Source: CAWULT01 sp963923455 (GTDB taxonomy: Bacteria; Acidobacteriota; Vicinamibacteria; Vicinamibacterales; UBA2999). Taken from it: DNA of 64,000 nt. The DNA lies in NCBI GenBank assembly GCA_963923455.1, contig CAWULT010000006.1, forward strand, positions 10,834-74,833. The letters run 5' to 3'. Each line of letters begins with the position of its first letter. The first letter of the stretch is position 1. The notes under the pieces were generated by a model. It saw only the letters and a list, made by a program, of their open reading frames with translations. It had not been told where the DNA came from and ran no database searches. The position numbers and the translations under genes are program-made. Positions 34,677 through 42,883 of this stretch are shown here, one piece after another.

Positions 34677-34742
34677 GGGTGTCCCTCCTGAGGCAGACGG
34701 GCTGAGTATAGGCCCAACACGGCCGGAAACCGCCTCCCGCCC

Positions 34743-34748
34743 TATACT
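34743..34748 (+). promoter_or_regulatory. -10 box just upstream of moaE
   Basis: TATACT ends 6 bases before the moaE ATG at 34755, placing the expected transcription start at the start codon. No ribosome-binding site lies between. No clear -35 hexamer is present. Confidence 0.4.
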
Positions 34749-34754
34749 GAATGG

Positions 34755-35237
34755 ATGCCGGCTGCCCTGGTCGCCGTGACCCCCGACGTACTGCAGCTCG
34801 ACCCGCTGATGGCCGCCGTGACGGACGGCCAGACGGGCGACGGCGCGGTGACGTCGTTCGTCGGGCTCGTCCGGCACGAGAACCGGGGGCGCCGGGTGTC
34901 GTTCCTCGAGTACGAAGCCTACGAACCGCTGGCGGTCCGTGCGCTGCAGCGCATCCTCGACGAGGCCAGGGAGGCGTGGCCCACCGCGCGGCTCGGCATC
35001 CATCACCGGACCGGACGCCTGGAACTGGGCGAGGCGAGCGTGATCATCGTGTCGGCATCGCCGCACCGGGCCGAGGCCTTCTCGGCGTGCCGCTATGCGA
35101 TCGAGCGCATCAAGCAGATCGTGCCGATCTGGAAGCACGAGCACTTCGACGGAGGCGACGTGTGGCTCGAAGGGGCCACGGCCGACCCCGACGACACCAC
35201 GGCGCGGCAGACCGCGTATCGCATCGCATGCGCGTGA
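34755..35237 (+). CDS. moaE: Molybdopterin synthase catalytic subunit
   Basis: A 160-residue MoaE that inserts dithiolene sulfur into precursor Z with MoaD as sulfur donor. Conserved parts: DGAVTSFVGLVRHENRGR, LEYEAYEPLAVRALQRI, IHHRTGRLELGEASVII, and the lysine-containing IKQIVPIWKHEHF (active-site K in IKQ and in WKHE). It overlaps moaD by 10 bases and leads a group with prfA, prmC and a HIT gene. Its start appears leaderless. Confidence 0.95.
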   Translation: MPAALVAVTPDVLQLDPLMAAVTDGQTGDGAVTSFVGLVRHENRGRRVSFLEYEAYEPLAVRALQRILDEAREAWPTARLGIHHRTGRLELGEASVIIVSASPHRAEAFSACRYAIERIKQIVPIWKHEHFDGGDVWLEGATADPDDTTARQTAYRIACA

Positions 35238-35473
35238 CCATTCGCCTCTTCGCGCGGCTCCGCGACCTCGCCGGCACCGGCGAGCTGGTTCGCGAACTCC
35301 CCGACCCGGCCACGATCGACACGGCCTGGCGGGTGCTCGTCAAGGAGATGCCCGCGCTGGCCGAGTACGAGCGCACGATGTCGGTGGCCCGGAACGCCGA
35401 CTACGCCCGAATGTCGACCGCCGTCCACGACGGCGACGAGGTGGCGTTCCTTCCGCCGGTGTCGGGCGGCTGA
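35228..35473 (+). CDS. moaD: Molybdopterin synthase sulfur-carrier subunit
   Basis: An 81-residue ubiquitin-fold protein. It starts MRVTIRLFARLRDLAG and ends VAFLPPVSGG, the C-terminal Gly-Gly that is thiocarboxylated and inserted into MoaE. The 10-base overlap with moaE couples their translation, giving the 1:1 supply needed for the heterotetramer. Confidence 0.94.
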   Translation: MRVTIRLFARLRDLAGTGELVRELPDPATIDTAWRVLVKEMPALAEYERTMSVARNADYARMSTAVHDGDEVAFLPPVSGG

Positions 35474-35501
35474 TCGCCGCGAGGATCCGGACCCAGGCTG
35501 T

Positions 35502-36578
35502 ATGTTCGACAAACTCAGATCCGTCGAAGCCCGCTACGACGAGCTCATGGCCCAGCTCGGCACGACCGAGGTGCAGGCCGATCCGTCCGAGTACCGGAAG
35601 GCCGCCAAGACGCTCTCGGAGATCGAGCCGCTCGTCCAGAAGTTCCGCGAGTACAAGGACGTCGAGCGCGACATCGCCGGCGCCACCGAGCTGGCCCGCG
35701 GCTCCGACCCCGACATGCGGGAACTGGCCGAGGAGGAGCTGAAGTCGCTCGTCGAGCGCAAGGCCGCGCTGGAGCACGAGCTCAAGATCCTGCTCATCCC
35801 GAAGGATCCGAACGACGAGAAGAACGTACTGCTCGAGATCCGCGCCGGCACGGGCGGCGACGAGGCGGCGCTCTTCGCGGCCGACCTGTTCCGGATGTAC
35901 AGCCGGTACGCCGAGCGGCACGGCTGGAAGCTGGACGTGCTGTCGCAGAGCGACAGCGCGGCCGGCGGCCTCAAGGAAGTGATCGTCTCGATCGAGGGAC
36001 GCGGCGTCTACAGCCGGCTGAAGTACGAGAGCGGCGTGCACCGCGTGCAGCGCGTGCCCGCCACCGAGGCGGCCGGGCGCATCCACACGTCGACGGCCAC
36101 CGTGGCCGTCCTGCCCGAGGCCGAGGACGTCGACGTCCAGATCAACGAGAAGGACCTGCGCATCGACACGTTCTGCTCGAGCGGCCCCGGCGGCCAGAGC
36201 GTCAACACCACCTACTCCGCCGTCCGGCTGACGCACATCCCCACCGGCCTGGTGGTGTCGCAGCAGGACGAGAAGTCGCAGATCAAGAACCGCGCGAAGG
36301 CGATGAAGGTGCTGCGGGCCCGTCTCTACGAGATGGAGATGCAGAAGCAGCAGGACGCGATCGCCAAGGAGCGCCGCGGACAGGTCGGCACGGGCGAACG
36401 CTCCGAGAAGATCCGGACCTACAACTTCCCGCAGAGCCGCATCACGGATCACCGGATCAACTACACGACGCACCAGCTGCACGCCGTGCTCGAGGGAGAC
36501 GTGGGCGAGCTGCTCGACCAGGTGGCCTCGTACTACAACGCCGAGAAGCTGAAGCAGGCCACCCAGGAAGGGGCGTGA
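35502..36578 (+). CDS. prfA: Peptide chain release factor 1
   Basis: A 358-residue class 1 release factor reading UAA and UAG. The GGQ loop is SSGPGGQSVNTTYSAVRL, and the codon-recognition domain is present ahead of it. Domain 1 helices and the conserved TGEGGDEA-like GTGGDEAALFAADLFRMY are also seen. Its stop overlaps the prmC start (TGATG); PrmC methylates the Gln of this GGQ, so the pairing is functional. Confidence 0.97.
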   Translation: MFDKLRSVEARYDELMAQLGTTEVQADPSEYRKAAKTLSEIEPLVQKFREYKDVERDIAGATELARGSDPDMRELAEEELKSLVERKAALEHELKILLIPKDPNDEKNVLLEIRAGTGGDEAALFAADLFRMYSRYAERHGWKLDVLSQSDSAAGGLKEVIVSIEGRGVYSRLKYESGVHRVQRVPATEAAGRIHTSTATVAVLPEAEDVDVQINEKDLRIDTFCSSGPGGQSVNTTYSAVRLTHIPTGLVVSQQDEKSQIKNRAKAMKVLRARLYEMEMQKQQDAIAKERRGQVGTGERSEKIRTYNFPQSRITDHRINYTTHQLHAVLEGDVGELLDQVASYYNAEKLKQATQEGA

Positions 36579-37441
36579 TGCCGACGACGCCGCTTCACTC
36601 CACCCTGGCGGCCGCGCGGACGCGGCTCGTGGACGCCGGCATCGCGCCACAGGAGGCCGCCGTCGACGTCGACCTGTACGCGCGGACCATCCTCGGCTGG
36701 GATCGCGCGCGCATGATCGTCGAGCAGACCGCCGGCACCCCCGACGCGCTCGAGCCTCGCCTCTCCGAATGGGTGGCCCGACGGTCGCGGCGCGAGCCCT
36801 CGGCCTACATCGTGGGCACGCGTGAATTCTGGGGCCTCGACTTCGCGGTCTCGCCCGCGGTGCTCATCCCCAGGCCCGAGACCGAGTTCATCGTCGAGGA
36901 GGCGCTCCGCCGGCTCGACCGCACGCGGCCCACACGCATCGCCGACGTCGGCACCGGCAGCGGCAACATCGCCGTCGCGCTCGCCCACGAGGTGCCCTCG
37001 TGCCAGGTCGTCGCCACCGACGTGTCGGCCGACGCGCTGGCCGTCGCGCGGCAGAACGCGGGGCGCCACGGCGTCGCCGGGCGCGTCATGTTCGTCTGCA
37101 CGTCGTACCTGGCGGGAGTGGAGGGTCACTTCGACCTCATCACGGCCAACCCGCCCTACGTGCGCGAGGGCGACCGCCGGGGCCTGTCGCCGACGGTGCT
37201 CCACGAGCCCCACGTAGCCCTCTTCGGCGGCGAGTCCGGCCTCCGCGACATCGAGGGGGCGCTGGACGCGGCGGTCGAACACCTGCGCCCGGGCGGGTGG
37301 TTCCTGATGGAGTTCGGCCTCGGGCAGGACGACGACGTCCGCGCGCGCGTGGCGGCCAGGCCGGCCCTGCGCCTCGAGCGCGTGATCGCCGACCTCCAGG
37401 GCATTCCGCGCACGCTGGTGGCCGAGCGGCTGGCGCCGTAG
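36578..37441 (+). CDS. prmC: Release factor glutamine methyltransferase
   Basis: A 287-residue SAM enzyme that N5-methylates the GGQ glutamine of release factors. An N-terminal helical domain (to about 85) precedes the Rossmann domain with motif I ADVGTGSGNIAVALA and catalytic NPPY in ITANPPYVRE. The ATG at 36578 overlaps the prfA stop codon; a GTG 3 bases earlier is also possible. Confidence 0.95.
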   Translation: MPTTPLHSTLAAARTRLVDAGIAPQEAAVDVDLYARTILGWDRARMIVEQTAGTPDALEPRLSEWVARRSRREPSAYIVGTREFWGLDFAVSPAVLIPRPETEFIVEEALRRLDRTRPTRIADVGTGSGNIAVALAHEVPSCQVVATDVSADALAVARQNAGRHGVAGRVMFVCTSYLAGVEGHFDLITANPPYVREGDRRGLSPTVLHEPHVALFGGESGLRDIEGALDAAVEHLRPGGWFLMEFGLGQDDDVRARVAARPALRLERVIADLQGIPRTLVAERLAP

Positions 37442-37459
37442 CGCACCCGGAGACCCACC

Positions 37460-37804
37460 ATGAGCGACTGTCTCTTCTGCAAGATCGCCGCGGGGCAGAT
37501 CCCGGCGAAGATCGCCCACAGGGACGACGAACTCGTCGCCTTCCACGACATCGCACCCCAGGCGCCCCTGCACGTGCTGATCGTGCCGACGAGGCACATC
37601 CCGACGCTGAACGCGCTCGAGTCGGGCGACGAACCCCTGGTGGGATCGATGCTGCGCCGCGCCGCCGCGATCGCGGCCGAGCACGGCTACGCCGAGCGCG
37701 GCTACCGCACGGTGTTCAACTGCAACCGCGAAGCCGGGCAGACGGTGTTCCACCTGCACCTGCACCTGCTGGCCGGGCGCGGGCTGGCCTGGCCTCCCGG
37801 CTGA
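37460..37804 (+). CDS. HIT-family nucleotide hydrolase (HinT-like)
   Basis: A 114-residue histidine-triad protein. It begins SDCLFCKIAAGQIPAKI, the family entry with a CXXC, and carries the catalytic H-x-H-x-H-x-x as TVFHLHLHLLAGR. HinT-type enzymes hydrolyse adenosine phosphoramidates. It is 18 bases after prmC and closes the moaE-prfA-prmC group. Confidence 0.93.
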   Translation: MSDCLFCKIAAGQIPAKIAHRDDELVAFHDIAPQAPLHVLIVPTRHIPTLNALESGDEPLVGSMLRRAAAIAAEHGYAERGYRTVFNCNREAGQTVFHLHLHLLAGRGLAWPPG

Positions 37805-37881
37805 CGGCGGCTCACCTCGTACGACGCACCGCGATCACACGCGAGTCGACCGCGCGGCGCGCCTCGGAGGGGGCGACACGG

Positions 37882-38751
37882 ATGACACCTCGAATCGGCT
37901 TCATCGGACTGGGCGCGATGGGCGCGCCCATGGCGCGGAACCTGCTGCGGCGCGGTCACGCGCTGACGGTCTGGTCGCGGCGACCCGAGGCCATGGCACC
38001 GCTCGTCGCGGAGGGCGCGACCGCAGGCGCCTCACCTGCCGGGGTCGCGGCCGCCTGCGACGTCGTGATGACGATGGTGCTGGACGGCCGCGCCGTCGAG
38101 GACGTCGTCCTTGGCGAGCGCGGCGTCGTCCGCGGCGCCCGTCCGGGCCTCGTCATCGTCGACCACAGCACGATCGAGCCCGACACCGAGCGACGGATCG
38201 CCGACTCGCTGCGAGCGCACGACGTGGACATGCTCGACGCCCCCGTGTCGGGCGGCAGCCTCGCCGCCGAAGCGGGCACGCTCGCGGTGATGGCGGGTGG
38301 CCCCCGCGAAGCCTTCGACCGCGTCGCGCCGCTGCTCGCGGCCTACGCGGCGCGGGTGGTGCACGTCGGCCCGAACGGCGCCGGCCAGGTCGCCAAGGCC
38401 TGCAATCAGATCTGCACGATCGTCAACCAGCTCGGCGCGGCCGAGGCGATGCTGCTGGCCGAACGGTCCGGTGTCGATCCGCGGAAGGTGCTCGAGGCCC
38501 TGATGGGCGGCTTTGCCGCGAGCCGGATGCTGGAGCTGCAGGGCCCGAAGATGATCGCGCGCGACTTCGACGGCAAGGTCGAGTCGCGCCTGCACCACAA
38601 GGACATCGGCATCGTGCTGGACCTGGCCCGGTCGCTCGGTATCGAGCTGCCGGCCAGCGCGGCCGCCGCTGACGTGCTGGCGCGGCTGCAGGAACGTGGC
38701 GGCGCCCGTCAGGATTCGGCCGCAGTGTTCCGGGTGCTCGACGAAGGCTAG
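37882..38751 (+). CDS. Beta-hydroxyacid dehydrogenase (2-hydroxy-3-oxopropionate reductase-like)
   Basis: A 289-residue NAD(P)-dependent oxidoreductase. The dinucleotide site is RIGFIGLGAMGAPMARNLL, the substrate motif DAPVSGGSLAAEAGTLAVMAGG, and the catalytic lysine lies in GQVAKACNQICTIVNQ (K in the VAKxxNN-type helix). GGAGG at 37866-37870 marks the ATG at 37882. Related enzymes reduce tartronate semialdehyde or oxidise 3-hydroxyisobutyrate; which one cannot be told. Confidence 0.88.
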   Translation: MTPRIGFIGLGAMGAPMARNLLRRGHALTVWSRRPEAMAPLVAEGATAGASPAGVAAACDVVMTMVLDGRAVEDVVLGERGVVRGARPGLVIVDHSTIEPDTERRIADSLRAHDVDMLDAPVSGGSLAAEAGTLAVMAGGPREAFDRVAPLLAAYAARVVHVGPNGAGQVAKACNQICTIVNQLGAAEAMLLAERSGVDPRKVLEALMGGFAASRMLELQGPKMIARDFDGKVESRLHHKDIGIVLDLARSLGIELPASAAAADVLARLQERGGARQDSAAVFRVLDEG

Positions 38752-38937
38752 CTCCAGTGCTCGGGCGGAATCGCGGCCCGCGGACTTGGCCCGGATCGCC
38801 CTCGAAGCGGCGGACATCGCGGCCACGGTAGCCACTGGCGCAGGACGTGCACGGGCGATCGTGGGCGCGGCCGAAGAGCACTCCTGACTCTCGCGAGCCC
38901 AGGCATGCGGGCCGCCCGTGCCCATCGGGCAGATGCC

Positions 38938-39012
38938 GTCCAACCAGCGCTTGCAGCCGACGGCGCGCGGTGGGATGCTGAGCGCGCCGCGGCTGAACCG
39001 CGGTCGTTGGAC
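38938..39012. repeat. Lone attC-like palindromic element
   Basis: A 75-base imperfect palindrome. The outer arms are GTCCAAC (38938-38944) and GTTGGAC (39006-39012), fitting the integron RYYYAAC and GTTRRRY core rules and exactly complementary. The inner arms are CAGCCG(A)CGGCGCGC and GCGCGCCGCGGCTG, a 14-bp stem with one unpaired A, as attC sites have extrahelical bases; a 13-base loop closes it. No integrase or second site is in the window. It lies 38 bases before the glycine-zipper protein gene. Confidence 0.55.
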
Positions 39013-39049
39013 CCTGGCAACCCCGATTGCAGAAAGCGAAGGCAACGTC

Positions 39050-39481
39050 ATGCGGAAGGTCCTTGCCCTGGTGCTCGTCGGAATGTTCGTGGGAGCGCCT
39101 GGTGTCCCGGCGCAACAGGCCTCGTGGCCACTGCCGCCGGCGCTCGCGGACGGCCATCTCGTCAACCAGCCATTGAGAGACGCCGCACGTCGTGAAGTCA
39201 TGCGCGTCACCACGGAGGAGACGCCACCACTCGGATCGTCCCTGGCGGCGTCGCTGCAGGCATCGGCGCAGGCATCGGCGAGCAAGGGGAAGGGTCACCC
39301 CGTGGCAATCGGCGCCGGGGTCGGACTCCTCCTGGGCGCAGTCGTCGTGACGCCAGCCATGTGCCATGCCTGGGGCGGCTGCGCGGGAGAGGGTGTGGCT
39401 CTCCTGGCGGCTGTCGCGCTGTTTGGAGGAATCGGCGCAGGCGTCGGCGCCGCGATCGGCTACATCGTCTCGCGCCGTTAG
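39050..39481 (+). CDS. Secreted glycine-zipper-like small protein, unknown function
   Basis: A 143-residue protein starting at ATG 39050. The signal peptide is RKVLALVLVGMFVGAPGVPA (cleavage near residue 22). The C-terminal half has two hydrophobic stretches rich in Gly and Ala (AIGAGVGLLLGAVVVTP and AVALFGGIGAGVGAAIGYIVS) that form glycine-zipper-type helices, often seen in membrane-perturbing or outer-membrane anchoring proteins. Two cysteines frame the middle turn (CHAWGGC), suggesting a disulfide. It directly follows the attC-like element, as a cassette gene would. Confidence 0.65.
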   Translation: MRKVLALVLVGMFVGAPGVPAQQASWPLPPALADGHLVNQPLRDAARREVMRVTTEETPPLGSSLAASLQASAQASASKGKGHPVAIGAGVGLLLGAVVVTPAMCHAWGGCAGEGVALLAAVALFGGIGAGVGAAIGYIVSRR

Positions 39482-39550
39482 TCGGGACAACGCACATCAG
39501 GAGGCGCTGCCGGTGACGGCGGACGCGAACCCGCGCGGACGCCGGCGGCG

Positions 39551-40252
39551 TCAGAGTCCAGGCAGCAGCGCCGGCAACTCCGCGAGCGTGCGGATCACGG
39601 GCACGTCAGGCAGCTCGGGCAACGGGTCCGTCGAGCGGTGCACGAGCACCCCGCGCATGCCGGCGCGGCGCGCCCCTTCGATGTCGTGCGCAATGCTGTC
39701 GCCGACCATCACGGACTCGTCGGCCCGGGCGCCCGCTTGCGCCAGCGCCTCCTCGAAGATGCTCGGGTGCGGCTTCATCCGCCCGTGTTCGGCCGACGAC
39801 ACGGCCGCCGACACGAACGCCTGCAGCGCGAAATGCTCCTGGAACGACGTCAGGCAGCGATGGGAGTTGGAGATGAGGCCGATCGTCAGCCCACGGGCGG
39901 CCAGCGCCGGCAGCACGCCCTCGACGTCGTCGTAGAGGAAGAAGTGGTGATTGGTCGCCCACTCGCGGTAGACCTCCGCCGCGCACACCGCGACCTGCGG
40001 CCCGGCACCACCCATCTCCTCGATGATGCGTCCGGTGTAGCGGATGAAGATGTCGTCCTCGTAGACGTGCTCCTGGTGCTCGTCGAGCAGCGACGAGGCC
40101 GCCTTGACGGCCGCCGGGAACCGGGCCTCGTCGAGCGCCAGGCCGTGGCGCGCGCCGAAGTTCACGTAGCCGACGCCCTGGAACGTCGGGCCGGGATAGA
40201 TCAACGTGAAGTCGACGTCGAAGAACACCGCGCGCACGGGGCGGGCGCTCAT
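39551..40252 (-). CDS. HAD-family hydrolase
   Basis: A 233-residue haloacid-dehalogenase-type phosphatase. Motif I is VFFDVDFTLIYPG (catalytic Asp D11 and D13), motif II is LISNSHR, motif III includes K in GRMKPHPSIFEEAL, and motif IV is MVGDSIAHDIEGARRAGM. This layout matches YjjG/REG-2-like cytosolic phosphatases; the substrate is unknown. It overlaps the M16 gene upstream by 4 bases. Confidence 0.9.
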   Translation of the reverse strand: MSARPVRAVFFDVDFTLIYPGPTFQGVGYVNFGARHGLALDEARFPAAVKAASSLLDEHQEHVYEDDIFIRYTGRIIEEMGGAGPQVAVCAAEVYREWATNHHFFLYDDVEGVLPALAARGLTIGLISNSHRCLTSFQEHFALQAFVSAAVSSAEHGRMKPHPSIFEEALAQAGARADESVMVGDSIAHDIEGARRAGMRGVLVHRSTDPLPELPDVPVIRTLAELPALLPGL

Positions 40253-41523
40253 GCCAGGCCTCCCGCGTACGGCCCGGCGACGACCACCGTGGCCCGTGCC
40301 GGATCGAGCAGCGCGCGGGCCGAGGCCATCACCTCGTCACGCGTGACCGCGCGCAGCAGGCCTGGCAGCCGGCGGTCGTAGTCCAGGCCGAGGCCGAAGA
40401 ACTCGACCGTCTGCAGGAACCTCGCGATGGCGGCGTGTGTCTCGAGCTGCCGCGGCAGCGAGCCGATCAGGTACTGCTTCGACTCGGCCAGCTCCTTCTC
40501 CGTCGGCCCGCCGGCGAGGAACGCGGCGATCTCGGCGTCGATGGAGGCGACCGTCCGCTCGACGTTGGCCGGATCGACGCCGGCCCGCACCACGAGCGGG
40601 CTGGGCAGAACGGCGGGATCGAACTGCGTCATGGCGTAGTAGGCCATGCCCTGCCGCTCCCGGATGCTGTCACCGAGCCTGCCACCCATCGAATACTGGC
40701 CGAGGATGTTGTTCATCACCCAGGCTGCGTGGAAGGCGGGATCGGTCCTGGCGATGGTGACGAAGCCGTAGGCGATGTCCGCCTGCGCCTTGTTCATCAT
40801 CGGCACCACGACGGCCCGGCGGCCCGTCGCCGGCGGCACCGGCTGGAGCACCGACCCTGGCGAGACCGGCGCGTCCCAGTCGCCGAACGCAGCGGCCACC
40901 ACGTCGCTGGCGGCCTCCGGCTCGACGTCGCCGACCACGGCCAGCGTCAGCGTGGACGGCCCGACACGGGCCCGGTGGAACGCCGCGAGGGCGTCGCGGC
41001 CGATGCCGCGGACGCTCTCGGCGGTTCCGCGCGACGGCCGGCCGTACGGGTGCGCCCGGCCGTAGAGTTCGGCGGCCAGGCGCTCGACGGCCACAACGGC
41101 CGGGTTGTCCTGATCCTGCCGGATCAGCGTCAGGACTTCCCCGCGCCGCAGCGCGACCTCGGTCTCGGGCAGGGTCGGGCGCATGACGACGACGGCGAGC
41201 AGCCGCACCAACGCGGCGAAGTCCTCGGCGAGGCACGTCGTCACGAGCGTCAGGGCATGCCGGTTCACCGACACGACCAGCGACGCGCCGCGCCCGTCGA
41301 GCGACTCGCCGATCTCGTCGCCCGTCCAGTCACCAGCACCGCGGTCGATGACCTTCGACAGGAAGTGCGCCACGCCGCCGAGGCCGTCCGGATCGCAGAC
41401 CGTGCCGGCCTCGAGCGACAGGTGCAGCGTAACCGCGGGCGTGACGCGCGACGGCTGCACGAGCAGCCGGACCCCGTTGGGCAGCTCGGTGCGAACCGGC
41501 GCGAGCCCGCGGCCGGCCGTCAT
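40249..41523 (-). CDS. M16 family peptidase, non-catalytic partner (second pair)
   Basis: A 424-residue M16 protein with HFLSK at the position of HXXEH, so it lacks the zinc site. The substrate-binding R...Y motif of inactive subunits is visible around GGRLGDSIRERQGMAYYA. It is preceded by the catalytic partner with a 4-base ATGA overlap and followed by a HAD gene. Confidence 0.87.
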   Translation of the reverse strand: MTAGRGLAPVRTELPNGVRLLVQPSRVTPAVTLHLSLEAGTVCDPDGLGGVAHFLSKVIDRGAGDWTGDEIGESLDGRGASLVVSVNRHALTLVTTCLAEDFAALVRLLAVVVMRPTLPETEVALRRGEVLTLIRQDQDNPAVVAVERLAAELYGRAHPYGRPSRGTAESVRGIGRDALAAFHRARVGPSTLTLAVVGDVEPEAASDVVAAAFGDWDAPVSPGSVLQPVPPATGRRAVVVPMMNKAQADIAYGFVTIARTDPAFHAAWVMNNILGQYSMGGRLGDSIRERQGMAYYAMTQFDPAVLPSPLVVRAGVDPANVERTVASIDAEIAAFLAGGPTEKELAESKQYLIGSLPRQLETHAAIARFLQTVEFFGLGLDYDRRLPGLLRAVTRDEVMASARALLDPARATVVVAGPYAGGLA

Positions 41524-42842
41524 CGGGGCCCGTCCACCGCCGCGGCGGAGGGGTCGAACCAGCCCACCGTCCGTGACGCCGGGACCAGCCTGGCGGCGGC
41601 CGCCGCGACGGCCTCGGGTGTCACGTGCTCGATGCGCCGCGCGATGTCGGCGTAGTCGCGCCAGCTCGCGATCGTCGCGAAGAACCCGAGCTGGTGGCCG
41701 ATGTTGACGATGCTGTCGTTCTCGAACACCGATCGCGCCCGGAGCTGCGTCTGGGCCTTCCGGAGCTCGTCTGGCGTGATGCCAAGCACGCGAACGCGGT
41801 CGAGCTCGGCGACCAGCGCCGCCTCGACGGACGCGAGCGGGGTGCCCTCGGCAGCGGTCGCCGAGATGGTGTAGACGAACGGGTCCTCGGTGGGCATCAG
41901 CGCGCCGGACACCGACGATGCCAGGCCGCTGTTGACGAGTGCGTGGTACAGCCGGGCGCTGCGCTGCGGCGGCGGGGTCCGGAAACTGGCCCAGAGGTTG
42001 ACGCCCTTGGCGCCGGTGAGCACCGCATCGAGCACGAGCATCGGAAAGAAGTCGTCCTCGGCGAAAGCCGGCGCGCGGTGCGCCACCTTCAGGTACGCCG
42101 CCTGCCCCTCCCGTGCCACGGTGACCCGTCGCTCGCCGAGCGGTTCGGGCTCCTGCGTGCGCAGCCGGCGACCGACGTCACCGCCGGGAATGCGACCGAA
42201 GTGCCCATCCACGCGGCGCAGAACGTCGTCCACCTCGACGTCTCCGACGACCACCAGCGTCGCGTTGTTCGGCACGTAGAAGCGGCGGTAGTGCGCGTAC
42301 AGATCGTCGCGCGTCATCGCACGCAGGTCGGACAGCCAGCCGATGGTGGGGTGCCGGTACGGGTGCGCCCGGAAGGCGGACGCCACCAGCTCCTCGTCGA
42401 GCAGCTGGTCCGGGTCGTTCTGGCCGCCCTGCAGCTCGGAGATGATGACCGTCCTCTCCGATTCGCAGTCCTCCGGGTCGTAGAGGCAGCCCCCCATCCG
42501 CTCGGCCTCGATGAAGAGCATCCGGTCGAGCGCGTCGCGAGTGGCGGTCTCGGTGTAGGTGGTCTGGTCTATCCAGGTGTAGCCGTTCCAGTAGCCGCCG
42601 TACTGTTCGATGATGCCCTTGACCTGGTCGCGCGGGATGTTCGTCGAGCCCTTGAAGTTCATGTGCTCGACCCAGTGCGAGGCGCCCGTGAGGCCGGGAG
42701 CCTCGTCCTTGGACCCCACCCTGTACCAGCACCAGACCGAGGCCAGCGGGGCCGTGTGGACGGGCAGGACGAGCACCCGGAGGCCGTTGTCGAGCACCGC
42801 CTCCTGCACCGCGGGGGACGGTCCGCCCGCACTCGTCGCCAT
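41520..42842 (-). CDS. M16 family zinc metallopeptidase, catalytic subunit (second pair)
   Basis: A 440-residue peptidase. The inverted zinc motif is HWVEH (residues 56-60), at the same position as in the catalytic gene at 2526-3851, and the distal Glu is in TVIISELQGG. The two catalytic subunits share RVGSKDEAPGLTG-type and similar segments, so the window holds two related heterodimer systems. TATAAT at 42854-42849 lies 6 bases before the ATG, again suggesting a leaderless transcript. It diverges from ileS. Confidence 0.9.
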   Translation of the reverse strand: MATSAGGPSPAVQEAVLDNGLRVLVLPVHTAPLASVWCWYRVGSKDEAPGLTGASHWVEHMNFKGSTNIPRDQVKGIIEQYGGYWNGYTWIDQTTYTETATRDALDRMLFIEAERMGGCLYDPEDCESERTVIISELQGGQNDPDQLLDEELVASAFRAHPYRHPTIGWLSDLRAMTRDDLYAHYRRFYVPNNATLVVVGDVEVDDVLRRVDGHFGRIPGGDVGRRLRTQEPEPLGERRVTVAREGQAAYLKVAHRAPAFAEDDFFPMLVLDAVLTGAKGVNLWASFRTPPPQRSARLYHALVNSGLASSVSGALMPTEDPFVYTISATAAEGTPLASVEAALVAELDRVRVLGITPDELRKAQTQLRARSVFENDSIVNIGHQLGFFATIASWRDYADIARRIEHVTPEAVAAAAARLVPASRTVGWFDPSAAAVDGPR

Positions 42843-42848
42843 CCCGGG

Positions 42849-42854
42849 ATTATA
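42849..42854 (-). promoter_or_regulatory. -10 box of the second M16-HAD operon
   Basis: TATAAT on the minus strand sits 6 bases before the ATG at 42842. No strong -35 hexamer is visible, and there is no room for a ribosome-binding site between the predicted transcription start and the ATG. A TACAAT (42864-42869) on the plus strand may serve ileS. Confidence 0.4.
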
Positions 42855-42883
42855 GGGCCGGGATACAATCACGTACTGACCCT

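Noticed and set aside
38892..39049. Possible in-frame N-terminal extension of the glycine-zipper protein gene through the palindrome
   Set aside because: Translation of the palindrome gives low-complexity residues (SNQRLQPTAR-like), typical of read-through of an attC-like repeat; the signal peptide starts at ATG 39050.
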